This document shows, one piece after another, positions 1 through 7,523 of a stretch of DNA of 14,168 nucleotides. Location: positions 1-14,168 of the forward strand of contig CAYWJF010000044.1 in assembly GCA_964458545.1 (NCBI GenBank), read 5' to 3'. Source of the DNA: JAYFNU01 sp964458545 (GTDB taxonomy: Bacteria; Bacillota; Clostridia; Oscillospirales; Ruminococcaceae). How positions within the stretch are numbered: the stretch's first letter is position 1; every line of letters starts with the position of its first letter. Under the pieces are notes generated by a model. The model saw nothing but the letters and a program-made list of their open reading frames with translations, was not told where the DNA came from and did not search any database. A program made the translations under genes and the position numbers.

Positions 1-13
1 GGGGGCGGCGTTT

Positions 14-2263
14 ATGAGTTGCGGCGTAAAAGTTGCGGTGGAAAACGCCGCTTTTCAATTTGATAAGCTATATAGCTACGCTCTGCCCGATTCGCTCGCT
101 TCGTACGCTAAGGTCGGCGCGAGGGTGCTCGTTCCCTTCGGCAAGGCGAAGCCCCGCACGGGCATTGTGCTTGAAATTGAAAACGAAAACCCCGAGGGGC
201 TAAAAAGCGTGATAGATATCGAAAGAGGTGAGCCGTTACTCGGAAGCGAGCAGGTTCGGCTTATACGCTTTCTTCGCGAGACTACCTTTTGCACCTACTT
301 CGACGCGGTGAAAACCGTGCTTCCGAAGAACGCGAGACTAAGCCCGAACGAGGAAAGCGAGGAGCTTGTAACAAGCACGGACGCGCACCTTGAAACGGTT
401 TTCGTCTATCATCCCGCCGAGCTTCCGCCACGCCTTACCGAAAAGCAAAGAGCTGTATGCGAGCTTATTAAGGAAAACCCGCAGAGCTACGCTGAGATAT
501 CAGATAAGCTTTCGGTAGGTCGCGACCTTCTTAATCGACTCGTGGAAAAGGGTATAATTACTCGAGAAAACCGTAATAGAGAAGTCGAAATATACGGAAT
601 GTATAAATGTGGCGGCGAAATACCGCCTCTTACCGCGGCGCAGAAGACGGCTTATGATGAAATAGAGACGGGCTTTGAGGATAAGACTAAGCCCGATACG
701 GCGTTATTGAACGGCGTTACCTCCAGCGGAAAGACGCTTATTTATATCAAGCTTATTGAGAGGACGCTTGCGAAGGGCAAAAGCGCGCTGTTACTGCTTC
801 CAGAAATAGCGATAGCGACCCAGATGATATACCGCTTAAAAACTCTTTTCGGAGATAAGGTCGGCATACTTCACAGCGGGCTTGGCGACACCGAAAGATA
901 CCTTCAGTGGCTAAGGATAAGGAGCGGCGAATACCGCGTGGTGATAGGCACGAGGACGGCTGTTTTTTCGCCCGCTCGTGAGCTTGGGCTTATTATCGTG
1001 GACGAGGAGCAGGAGGCAAGCTACCGCTCGGAAAAGAACCCGCGCTACGACGCTGTGAGCGTCGCGCGTTTTCGCGCGAAGGAGACGGGCGCAAAGCTGC
1101 TGCTCGCGTCGGCGACGCCTTCGGTGGAAAGCTATAACAAAGCGTGCGAGGGTAGGTATAATCTTATTAGTCTTGATGAGCGTTACGGTGATATGCCGCT
1201 ACCAGCCGTTCGCGTGGTGGATATGCGAAGCGAGCTTTTAGCGGGCAACAGCCACCATATAAGCAAGTACCTTTACGACGAGATACAAAAGCGACTTGAC
1301 AGAAAGGAGCAGTGTATTCTGCTCTTAAACAGGCGTGGCTACCGCACCGTCTCTATCTGCCGCGGCTGTAAGGCAATAGTTAAATGTGAAAGCTGTGACA
1401 CGCCGCTGGTGCTTCACAAAAGCACGGGCACACAGATATGCCACTACTGCGGAAAAAGCTACCCGATACGCGAGGTCTGTGGAGCGTGCGGCGGAGCTAT
1501 TACCCATACGGGAATAGGCACCCAGAAGATAGAGGAGGAGCTAGAAACGCTTTTCCCGAACGCGCGCATACTTCGTATGGACGTTGACAGCGTGTCAAAA
1601 AAGCACTCTATGGAAAAGCTTTTGTATGATTTTTCGAAGGGTGAATATGATATAATTATCGGAACGCAGATGATAGCGAAGGGGCTTGATTTCAGCAACG
1701 TCACCCTTGCGGGCGTGCTGAGCATAGACCAGCTATTGTTAATGCAGAGCTTCCGCGCAAATGAGCGTACCTTTTCAATGCTTACGCAGGTAATAGGCAG
1801 AAGCGGACGCGGCGAAAAGGAGGGTGCGGCAATAATTCAAACCGTTGACCCAGACAACGCGATAATTCGTCTTGCAGCAAAGCAGGATTACCGCTCCTTT
1901 TACAAAAACGAGATAGTTCTCCGCAAGGCTAACCTCTACCCGCCCTTCTGCGCTATATGCACAGTGGGCTTTATCGCGCCGAGCGAGGGCGAGGCAAGCG
2001 CCGCTTCGGAAAGCTTCGTGGGGGAGCTAAAACGGCTAAGGGCGGACGCGCGTTTTAAAAATGTACCGCTGAAGGTATTGGGCCCCGCGCCTATGCGGGT
2101 CGCTTATGTAAGCGGGCTTTATCGCTGGAAGGCGGTTATAAAATGCAAGAACGACGCGCTCTTCCGCGAGCTTCTGCGGGAAACTATGCAAGCGTGGGGC
2201 AAGAATAAGAGTAATGATAATTCAAAGCTGTTCGTCGATTTCGGCGACGAGCTTGACGGATAA
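14..2263 (+). CDS. priA: Primosomal protein N' (replication restart helicase PriA)
   Basis: PriA is a 3'-to-5' superfamily 2 helicase that recognises abandoned replication forks and reloads the replisome in the cytoplasm. The 749-residue length is normal. An N-terminal 3'BD-like DNA-binding region (about 1-105) is followed by a linker and then the helicase core. The core has Walker A GVTSSGKT (234-241), the DEEQ box (330-333), ASATPS (365-370), GTQMIAKGLDF (550-560) and an arginine-rich motif VIGRSGRG (593-600). Four cysteine pairs (449/452, 458/461, 476/479, 489/492) form the zinc-binding insertion typical of PriA. DEEQ and KGLDF, in place of the E. coli DEEH and KGHDF, are as I recall common in Clostridia. 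The start lies 13 bases from the window edge with G-rich sequence before it, so a start further upstream cannot be excluded. It is the first gene of a long operon, and def follows after 10 bases. Confidence 0.97.
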   Translation: MSCGVKVAVENAAFQFDKLYSYALPDSLASYAKVGARVLVPFGKAKPRTGIVLEIENENPEGLKSVIDIERGEPLLGSEQVRLIRFLRETTFCTYFDAVKTVLPKNARLSPNEESEELVTSTDAHLETVFVYHPAELPPRLTEKQRAVCELIKENPQSYAEISDKLSVGRDLLNRLVEKGIITRENRNREVEIYGMYKCGGEIPPLTAAQKTAYDEIETGFEDKTKPDTALLNGVTSSGKTLIYIKLIERTLAKGKSALLLLPEIAIATQMIYRLKTLFGDKVGILHSGLGDTERYLQWLRIRSGEYRVVIGTRTAVFSPARELGLIIVDEEQEASYRSEKNPRYDAVSVARFRAKETGAKLLLASATPSVESYNKACEGRYNLISLDERYGDMPLPAVRVVDMRSELLAGNSHHISKYLYDEIQKRLDRKEQCILLLNRRGYRTVSICRGCKAIVKCESCDTPLVLHKSTGTQICHYCGKSYPIREVCGACGGAITHTGIGTQKIEEELETLFPNARILRMDVDSVSKKHSMEKLLYDFSKGEYDIIIGTQMIAKGLDFSNVTLAGVLSIDQLLLMQSFRANERTFSMLTQVIGRSGRGEKEGAAIIQTVDPDNAIIRLAAKQDYRSFYKNEIVLRKANLYPPFCAICTVGFIAPSEGEASAASESFVGELKRLRADARFKNVPLKVLGPAPMRVAYVSGLYRWKAVIKCKNDALFRELLRETMQAWGKNKSNDNSKLFVDFGDELDG

Positions 2264-2268
2264 GGAGA
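2262..2268 (+). promoter_or_regulatory. Ribosome binding site fixing the def start
   Basis: AAGGAGA sits 5 bases before ATG 2274. The frame stays open upstream to an ATG at 2214, but that start would overlap priA by 50 bases, has no comparable site, and would add 20 residues absent from peptide deformylases. The start at 2274 is therefore preferred. Confidence 0.85.
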
Positions 2269-2273
2269 GAAAG

Positions 2274-2810
2274 ATGGCATTAAGGAACATAATTCTTGAG
2301 GGCGACGAGATACTCAGAAAGAAGTGCCGCGAGATAACCGATTTCAGAGAGAAGACGGCGGCTATTATGGACGACCTTCGCGAAACGTTAAAGAAGGCTG
2401 AGGGCTTAGGTCTTGCCGCGCCGCAGGTGGCTATACTTCGCCGCGCGGCGGTTATAGTGGATAACGACGAAACGGTAATAGACCTTATTAACCCCGAGGT
2501 CATATGGCGTAGCGACGAAACAGTCGGCGCATTCGAGGGCTGCCTTTCCTGCCCCGACAAGCGGGCATATATTCAACGCCCTATTAAGGTTAAGGTTAAA
2601 GCTCAGGACAGAAACGGCAAGCTCTTTGAAAAGGAGCTTGAGGAGATGGCGGCTCGCGCCGCCTGCCACGAGATAGACCACCTTGACGGAATACTCTTTA
2701 TTGATAACGCCGATAAGGTTTATACCGACGAGGAGCTTGAGGAGCTTTTTGAAAGACAGGCGGAGGCAGAAGAAAAGGCGGAAAGAAAAGAGAAGAAACG
2801 AAAAAAATGA
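2274..2810 (+). CDS. def: Peptide deformylase
   Basis: Def is a metalloenzyme, usually iron-dependent, that removes the N-formyl group from new polypeptides as they leave the ribosome. The 178-residue product shows all three family motifs: GLGLAAPQ (44-51), EGCLS (88-92, metal ligand Cys90) and HEIDH (132-136, ligands His132 and His136, catalytic Glu133). From about residue 151 a strongly charged Glu/Lys/Arg-rich tail extends beyond the catalytic core. C-terminal tails of this type vary between deformylases, and in E. coli the tail helps bind the ribosome; that role here is inferred. The stop codon overlaps the fmt start in an ATGA junction (2807-2810), so the formyl-adding and formyl-removing enzymes are probably translationally coupled. 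Confidence 0.97.
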   Translation: MALRNIILEGDEILRKKCREITDFREKTAAIMDDLRETLKKAEGLGLAAPQVAILRRAAVIVDNDETVIDLINPEVIWRSDETVGAFEGCLSCPDKRAYIQRPIKVKVKAQDRNGKLFEKELEEMAARAACHEIDHLDGILFIDNADKVYTDEELEELFERQAEAEEKAERKEKKRKK

Positions 2811-3727
2811 GAATACTTTTTATGGGCACTCCAGAAATCGCCGCCGTAATGCTTAGAAAGCTTGCAAAAAGTAACAAGATATGCGGTGTTTTCTGTCAGC
2901 CGGACAAGCCGGTGGGAAGAAAACAGATACTGACGCCGCCAGCCGTAAAGGTTGCGGCGGGAGAACTTAAAATACCTGTATTTCAGCCTGTTAAGCTTCG
3001 CGACGGCGAGGCGGCGCGGCTGGTTCGCGAGCTTGCGCCAGAGCTTATCGCGGTGGTCGCTTACGGAAGGCTTCTTCCTAAGGAGATACTCGATATTCCT
3101 CCGCGCGGCTGTGTTAATATTCACGCGTCGCTGCTTCCTAAATACCGCGGGGCGGCGCCTATACAGCGTGCCGTGCTTGCGGGGGAAACGGTGTCAGGCG
3201 TAACGGCAATGTATATGGAAGAGGGACTTGATACGGGCGATATAATCGAAAGCGTTCCTATTCCGATAGATATAAACGACGGCGCGGCTTCTATGTTTGA
3301 AAAGATGGGCGAAGCGGGCGGCGAGCTTTTGGTTAAAACGGTTGAGGCGATAGAGCGCGGCGAAGCGAAAAGACTAAGGCAGAACGACGCCGACGCCTCC
3401 TTTGCGCCCATGCTCGAAAAGGAAGAGGGGCTTTTCTCTTTCTTTCTTGCGGCAAGCGAAATACACAACCGCGTGCGCGGAATGAATATCTGGCCGAACG
3501 CTTTCTTTTTGCTTGGAGAAAGAAAGGTGAAGGTGCTCGAAAGCGCGCTTTCGGATAAGACGGGCGAAGAGGGCGAAATACTTAGCCTTAATCCACTTAC
3601 TGTTGCGGCGAAGGGCGGCTCAATCGAGCTGCTTTCGGTTAAGCCCGAGGGTAGCCGTCAGATGACGGGCAAGGAATTTGCAGCGGGGCTGCGCTTAAAA
3701 ATCGGAGATAAGCTTACGGAGAACTAA
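2807..3727 (+). CDS. fmt: Methionyl-tRNA formyltransferase
   Basis: Fmt transfers a formyl group from 10-formyl-tetrahydrofolate to Met-tRNA(fMet) so that it can start translation. The 306-residue length is normal. The N-terminal Rossmann-type domain begins MRILFMGTPEIAA. It carries the catalytic set Asn104, His106 and Asp142, and the signature SLLPKYRGAAPIQ (108-120) involved in folate and tRNA interaction. A linker with IHNRVRGMNIWP (219-230) leads to the C-terminal OB-fold, which ends around residues 265-302. The ATG overlaps the def stop by 4 bases and has only a weak, purine-rich upstream site, which fits termination-reinitiation. No key residue appears to be missing. Confidence 0.97.
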   Translation: MRILFMGTPEIAAVMLRKLAKSNKICGVFCQPDKPVGRKQILTPPAVKVAAGELKIPVFQPVKLRDGEAARLVRELAPELIAVVAYGRLLPKEILDIPPRGCVNIHASLLPKYRGAAPIQRAVLAGETVSGVTAMYMEEGLDTGDIIESVPIPIDINDGAASMFEKMGEAGGELLVKTVEAIERGEAKRLRQNDADASFAPMLEKEEGLFSFFLAASEIHNRVRGMNIWPNAFFLLGERKVKVLESALSDKTGEEGEILSLNPLTVAAKGGSIELLSVKPEGSRQMTGKEFAAGLRLKIGDKLTEN

Positions 3728-3728
3728 A

Positions 3729-4403
3729 ATGGATATTTATTATTTAATACTTGTAATTCCCGCATTTATTCTCTCGCTAATAGCACAATGGAGCGTAAAG
3801 GCTACCTTTAGGCGATATAGCAAGGTTTCGACCGAGCGGGGTACTACGGGCTACAATACCGCCCGAGCGATACTCGACAAGAACGGTCTGCAAAGCATTT
3901 CAATTGAGCATATTTCGGGCGAGCTTACCGACCACTACGACCCGCGCGCGGGCGTAATACGCCTTTCCGATTCCACCTATTCGTCAAGCTCGGTGGCGGC
4001 GTCGGGCGTCGCGGCGCACGAGGCGGGTCACGCCGTACAGTACTCTGTAGGCTACAAGCCGATAAAGCTGCGCGCGGCGATTATTCCCATAACCAACATA
4101 GGCGCTACCCTTTCGTGGCCCGCCATTCTCTTAGGACTCGCCCTTGGCATAGAGGCGCTTATCGTAGTGGGAATACTGCTGTTTTCCTTTTCGGTTATCT
4201 TTCAGCTTATAACCCTTCCCGTGGAGTTCAACGCCAGCCGCCGCGCGGTGGAGGTGCTTGACGAAACAGATATTCTGTCCGACGACGAGCTTCGCGGGGC
4301 GAAAAAGGTGCTTCGCGCCGCCGCTATGACCTATGTTGCGGCGCTTGCGGTTTCGCTCGCAAACCTGTTAAGACTTGTACTTTTGTTTAGGAGAAAGAAT
4401 TGA
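3729..4403 (+). CDS. YugP-like membrane zinc metallopeptidase
   Basis: This 224-residue membrane protein matches the neutral zinc metallopeptidase family known from B. subtilis YugP (COG2738). A hydrophobic N-terminal segment (3-22) is followed by a soluble stretch with the zinc motif HEAGH (97-101), which supplies two histidine ligands and the catalytic glutamate. Glu166 in the conserved PVEFNASRRA (164-173) is the likely third ligand. Hydrophobic segments near 115-160 and 200-220 suggest further membrane passes. The physiological substrate of the family is not established. The gene starts 1 base after the fmt stop, with GGAG at 3718-3721 as the ribosome site. B. subtilis lacks a protease gene at this place in the operon, but as I recall it is often found here in Clostridia. 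Family assignment is firm; function beyond proteolysis is not. Confidence 0.9.
   Translation: MDIYYLILVIPAFILSLIAQWSVKATFRRYSKVSTERGTTGYNTARAILDKNGLQSISIEHISGELTDHYDPRAGVIRLSDSTYSSSSVAASGVAAHEAGHAVQYSVGYKPIKLRAAIIPITNIGATLSWPAILLGLALGIEALIVVGILLFSFSVIFQLITLPVEFNASRRAVEVLDETDILSDDELRGAKKVLRAAAMTYVAALAVSLANLLRLVLLFRRKN
4389..4394 (+). promoter_or_regulatory. Ribosome binding site supporting a TTG start for rsmB
   Basis: AGGAGA lies 5 bases before TTG 4400. The TTG overlaps the protease stop codon in a TTGA junction. No in-frame ATG is close downstream, and the conserved N-terminal helix of RsmB begins almost at once, so TTG is the likely start. Confidence 0.75.
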
Positions 4404-5707
4404 GCGTTTCGGCTTCAAGCCTTGCCGTTCGCTGCCTTATCGGGGTGGAGAAGGGCGGGTATTCAAATTTAATCTTAAAGGAGCAAACGAGGGGCAGGGA
4501 GCTTGAAAGACGCGACCTTCTCTTCGCTACCGCTCTTTTTTACGGTACGCTTGAAAGGAAGCTGACGCTCGATTTTATCCTTTCAAAATTCATTAAAGGC
4601 TCGCTCAAAAAACTCGATACTGAGGTGCTTTGTATTTTAAGAAGCGGACTTTATTCGGCGCTTTATATGGACAGCGTTCCCGTCTATGCCGCCATAAACG
4701 AAAGCGTTAACCTCTGCCCCGTATTCAAGAAAACCTCGGCAAAGGGGCTTGTTAACGCGGTGCTTAGAAAGGCGGCGGAGTTTCGGCTGTCCGCGATAGA
4801 CGAGATGCCTAATATTCGCGAGCGGCTTTCGGTAAAGTACTCGCTTTGCCGCGAGCTTGTCGATATGCTCCTTGAGCGGTTCGGCGGCGGCGCGGAAGAG
4901 GTTATGGCGTCCTTCTTTGAAAAGAGCGTTACGGCGGTAAGGGTGAACACGCTGAAAACCGACGTAAAGACGGCGATAACCGCGCTTAATGAGGAAGGCG
5001 TAACGGCGGCTGAATGCGGTGTAAAGGACGCGCTGGTAATTGAAGCGGGTGACTGGCTTTCCTCCACGCTTTTTAAAAGCGGCGCAATAAGGTCGCAGGG
5101 ACTTCCCGCGCAGTGCGCTTCGGCGGCGCTCGGCGCGAAAAGCGGCGAACGGGTGCTTGATATGTGCGCGGCGCCGGGCGGAAAAACGCTTACCACGGCG
5201 CAGATAATGAAGAACAACGGCGAAATTGTCGCACTCGATATTTACGAAAGCAGAGTGAAGCTTATTACAGAGCAAGCGGCGCTCGAGGGCGTGACGATAG
5301 TTTCGGCGCGCGTTGCTGACGCTACATTGTTCCGCGACGATAAACCTTTCGACAGGGTGCTTTGCGACGTGCCCTGTTCCGCTTACGGCGAGATAGCCTC
5401 AAAGCCCGAGCTTCGATATAAAGCGCCGCCGACCGACGGCGAATTGACTAAACTTCAAGCGTCAATCCTCGAAAACGGCGCACGGCTTACTAAAAAGGGC
5501 GGAAGGCTTGTTTATTCGACCTGTACCTTAAGAAAAGAGGAGAACGAGGAAATCGCCGAAGCTTTTCTCCAAAGCAACCCCGATTTTCACGCGGTAAAAT
5601 CCTCCATACCCGCCGAATTTATTGAAAATGACGGGAAATTCGCGTATTTTTTGCCGAAAAGCCGAAATAATGAGGGCTTTTTTATAGCAACTTTTGAAAG
5701 AATATGA
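4400..5707 (+). CDS. rsmB: 16S rRNA (cytosine(967)-C(5))-methyltransferase RsmB
   Basis: RsmB (also called Sun) methylates C967 of 16S rRNA (E. coli numbering) using S-adenosylmethionine. The 435-residue product has an N-terminal NusB-like RNA-binding domain (about 5-130), with the typical RxxxNAVLR-type segment at 117-123. The C-terminal Rossmann methyltransferase domain shows the SAM-binding motif VLDMCAAPGGK (252-262), the acidic residue Asp280, motif IV DVPCS (323-327, Cys326) and motif VI YSTCT (372-376, Cys375). Cys375 is the expected catalytic nucleophile, and Cys326 assists product release. Motif IV continues SAYGE, where many homologues have SGLG, a mild variation. The start is TTG, coupled to the preceding gene, and the gene runs close up against rlmN. 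Confidence 0.95.
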   Translation: MSVSASSLAVRCLIGVEKGGYSNLILKEQTRGRELERRDLLFATALFYGTLERKLTLDFILSKFIKGSLKKLDTEVLCILRSGLYSALYMDSVPVYAAINESVNLCPVFKKTSAKGLVNAVLRKAAEFRLSAIDEMPNIRERLSVKYSLCRELVDMLLERFGGGAEEVMASFFEKSVTAVRVNTLKTDVKTAITALNEEGVTAAECGVKDALVIEAGDWLSSTLFKSGAIRSQGLPAQCASAALGAKSGERVLDMCAAPGGKTLTTAQIMKNNGEIVALDIYESRVKLITEQAALEGVTIVSARVADATLFRDDKPFDRVLCDVPCSAYGEIASKPELRYKAPPTDGELTKLQASILENGARLTKKGGRLVYSTCTLRKEENEEIAEAFLQSNPDFHAVKSSIPAEFIENDGKFAYFLPKSRNNEGFFIATFERI

Positions 5708-5711
5708 TAAA

Positions 5712-6737
5712 ATGATATGTAAGTCTGATATTCTGGGCTTGAATATGGAAGAGCTTCAAGGTCTTCTTTCTAAGCTCGAACAGCCTAAATACCGTGCCTC
5801 ACGCCTGTTTTGTTGGTTACACGAAAAACGGGTTTCTTCTTTTGAGGAAATGTCGGATTTTCCGAAGGCGCTGCGCGAGAAGCTGAACGAGAATTATCGG
5901 ATAGGCTCGCTTACGGTTGTAAAAAAGCAGTCTTCGACGGACGGTACGGTGAAGTTCCTTTACGGGCTTTGCGACGGCAACCGCATAGAAACGGTAGCTA
6001 TGAAATACAACCACGGCGTTTCGCTCTGCGTCTCGTCGCAGGTGGGCTGCCGTATGGGCTGCGAGTTTTGCGCCTCCACTAAGGGTGGGCTTGTGAGAAG
6101 CCTTGAGGCGGGCGAGATACTTGCCGAGGTTTACGAAACCGAACGCCAGATAGGCGAACGCATAGACAGCGTGGTTATGATGGGCATAGGCGAGCCGCTC
6201 GATAATTTCGAGAACGCGCTGAGGTTCATTGAGCTTGTGACCGACGAGCGCGGCTACAACTTAAGCAACAGAGGCATAGCGCTTTCCACTTGTGGGATAG
6301 TGCCGAAAATAGACGAGCTTGCGTCGCTTAAAAAGCAGCTTACCCTTTCGGTCAGCCTGCACGCCGCTACAGACGAAGCGAGAAGCGAGATAATGCCGAT
6401 AAACAGGAAATATCCCCTCTCAGAGCTTATCCCCGCGTGCGAGCGTTATTTCAAAACGACAGGGCGGCGCGTTTCCTTTGAGTACGCCGTTATACATAAT
6501 AAAAACGACGGTGACGCCGATGCTTTAAAGCTTGCGCATTTAATTAAGAAAACGGCGGCGCACGTTAACCTAATTCCGATTAACCCAATTAAGGAAACGA
6601 ACTATTCCGCGTCGCGCGAGAATGCCGAGGAGTTTAAACGTAAACTTGAGGCGTTAGGCGTGAACGCTACGGTGCGCCGAACGCTTGGTAAGGATATAAG
6701 CGCCGCGTGCGGACAGCTTAGACGAGAAACACAATAA
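5712..6737 (+). CDS. rlmN: Dual-specificity 23S rRNA (A2503)/tRNA (A37) C2-methyltransferase RlmN
   Basis: RlmN is a radical-SAM enzyme that methylates C2 of A2503 in 23S rRNA and A37 in some tRNAs, supporting translational accuracy. With the ATG at 5712 the product has 341 residues. The iron-sulfur cluster motif is CRMGCEFC (Cys113, Cys117, Cys120). The SAM-binding GIGEPL motif is at 158-163. The C-terminal signature VRRTLGKDISAACGQL (321-336) contains Cys333, the resolving cysteine. Cys194 in LSTCG is also family-typical. An in-frame TTG at 5694 would add 6 residues and overlap rsmB, but it has no ribosome site. The ATG at 5712 also has only a weak GAAAG upstream, so coupling to rsmB, which ends 4 bases earlier, is likely. 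Confidence 0.95.
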   Translation: MICKSDILGLNMEELQGLLSKLEQPKYRASRLFCWLHEKRVSSFEEMSDFPKALREKLNENYRIGSLTVVKKQSSTDGTVKFLYGLCDGNRIETVAMKYNHGVSLCVSSQVGCRMGCEFCASTKGGLVRSLEAGEILAEVYETERQIGERIDSVVMMGIGEPLDNFENALRFIELVTDERGYNLSNRGIALSTCGIVPKIDELASLKKQLTLSVSLHAATDEARSEIMPINRKYPLSELIPACERYFKTTGRRVSFEYAVIHNKNDGDADALKLAHLIKKTAAHVNLIPINPIKETNYSASRENAEEFKRKLEALGVNATVRRTLGKDISAACGQLRRETQ

Positions 6738-6755
6738 TACGACCTGATTTTCCGT

Positions 6756-6765
6756 AAGGGAGGTG
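6756..6765 (+). promoter_or_regulatory. Strong ribosome binding site of the PP2C phosphatase
   Basis: AAGGGAGGTG is close to a full anti-Shine-Dalgarno match. Two consecutive ATG codons follow at 6768 and 6771. From GGAGG the spacing is 4 bases to the first and 7 to the second, so the second may be used at least as often; the difference is one Met. Confidence 0.8.
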
Positions 6766-6767
6766 TT

Positions 6768-7499
6768 ATGATGAAGATAACCGCAAAAACCGATATAGGC
6801 TGTGTATATGAGGACAACCAGGATTACTATATCGCGGGTCGCCTTACCGACGATACCTACTGGGTAGTTCTCTGCGACGGTATGGGCGGCGTAGCCGAGG
6901 GCGGGCGCGCCAGCAGAATGGCGGGCGAATTTCTGAAAGCCGAAATAGAGGCGCGCTTAATCGACCTCATAGCACCAGAAACAGTAAAAGGTTTTATGCT
7001 TGACGCGGTAAAGCGCTGTAACCTAAAGGTTCATTCCGAGAGCAGCTCCAGCGAGGGTGGAAGCTCTATGGGTACAACGGTGGTTATGGCGATAGTTCGC
7101 GGGAATTATCTTTTTGTCGCGCACGCGGGCGACAGCCGCGCCTACCATATTCAGCGAAGAACCATAAAGCAGGTGACTCGCGACCATTCTATAGTTCAAG
7201 AGCTTCTCGATTCAGGTAAGATTTCGCCCGAGCAGGCGAACAACCACCCGAATAAAAATATAATCACAAGCGCCGTGGGAATTGACGACGAGATTAAAAT
7301 TGACGTTAACGAACAGAAGCTTTCCAAGGGAGATATGCTTCTTTTCTGCAGCGACGGGCTTTCAAACATGCTTACCAACGAGGAGATAGTTGAAATAGCG
7401 AGAGACAACGATTTTTACAAAACCGCGGACCTTATGGTACAAAGGGCGATAGACGCCGGCGGCTTTGATAATATAACCGCGGTAGTTTTGAGCGTGTAA
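6768..7499 (+). CDS. prpC: PP2C-family Ser/Thr protein phosphatase (PrpC/Stp)
   Basis: This is a manganese- or magnesium-dependent PPM phosphatase that reverses phosphorylation by the PASTA kinase encoded immediately downstream. The 243 residues are one catalytic domain with all metal-binding motifs: YEDNQD (14-19), CDGMGG (36-41), SMGTT (100-104), AGDSRAY (120-126), TRDHS (137-141), CSDGLSNML (194-202) and FDNIT (233-237). Metal ligands should be Asp37, Asp196 and Asp234. No membrane segment is seen, so the enzyme is cytosolic. It lies 30 bases after rlmN behind a strong ribosome site and 24 bases before the kinase, the standard Firmicutes arrangement. The PrpC name follows from this context and is specific to the pair. 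Confidence 0.96.
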   Translation: MMKITAKTDIGCVYEDNQDYYIAGRLTDDTYWVVLCDGMGGVAEGGRASRMAGEFLKAEIEARLIDLIAPETVKGFMLDAVKRCNLKVHSESSSSEGGSSMGTTVVMAIVRGNYLFVAHAGDSRAYHIQRRTIKQVTRDHSIVQELLDSGKISPEQANNHPNKNIITSAVGIDDEIKIDVNEQKLSKGDMLLFCSDGLSNMLTNEEIVEIARDNDFYKTADLMVQRAIDAGGFDNITAVVLSV

Positions 7500-7523
7500 C
7501 ACGCCGACCGCACGGAGGAGAAA

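Noticed and set aside
330..345. AA-rich/GC-mixed stretches in priA considered as possible horizontal transfer marks
   Set aside because: Base and codon use do not differ from the neighbouring genes.
553..558. TATAAT inside priA
   Set aside because: No matching -35 box was evident and it lies deep within coding sequence; a chance match is likely. The same holds for TATAAT at 1651-1656.
2214..2273. Upstream in-frame ATG that would lengthen Def by 20 residues
   Set aside because: It lies inside the end of priA, has no ribosome site, and the extra residues do not resemble deformylases; ATG 2274 has AAGGAGA before it.
4637..5275. Antisense open frame of 212 codons within rsmB
   Set aside because: It mirrors the codon pattern of rsmB, has a basic, low-information translation and no recognisable domain.
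5694..5711. TTG start for RlmN overlapping rsmB
   Set aside because: It has no ribosome site and adds 6 residues before the usual RlmN N-terminus; ATG 5712 preferred, with some doubt.
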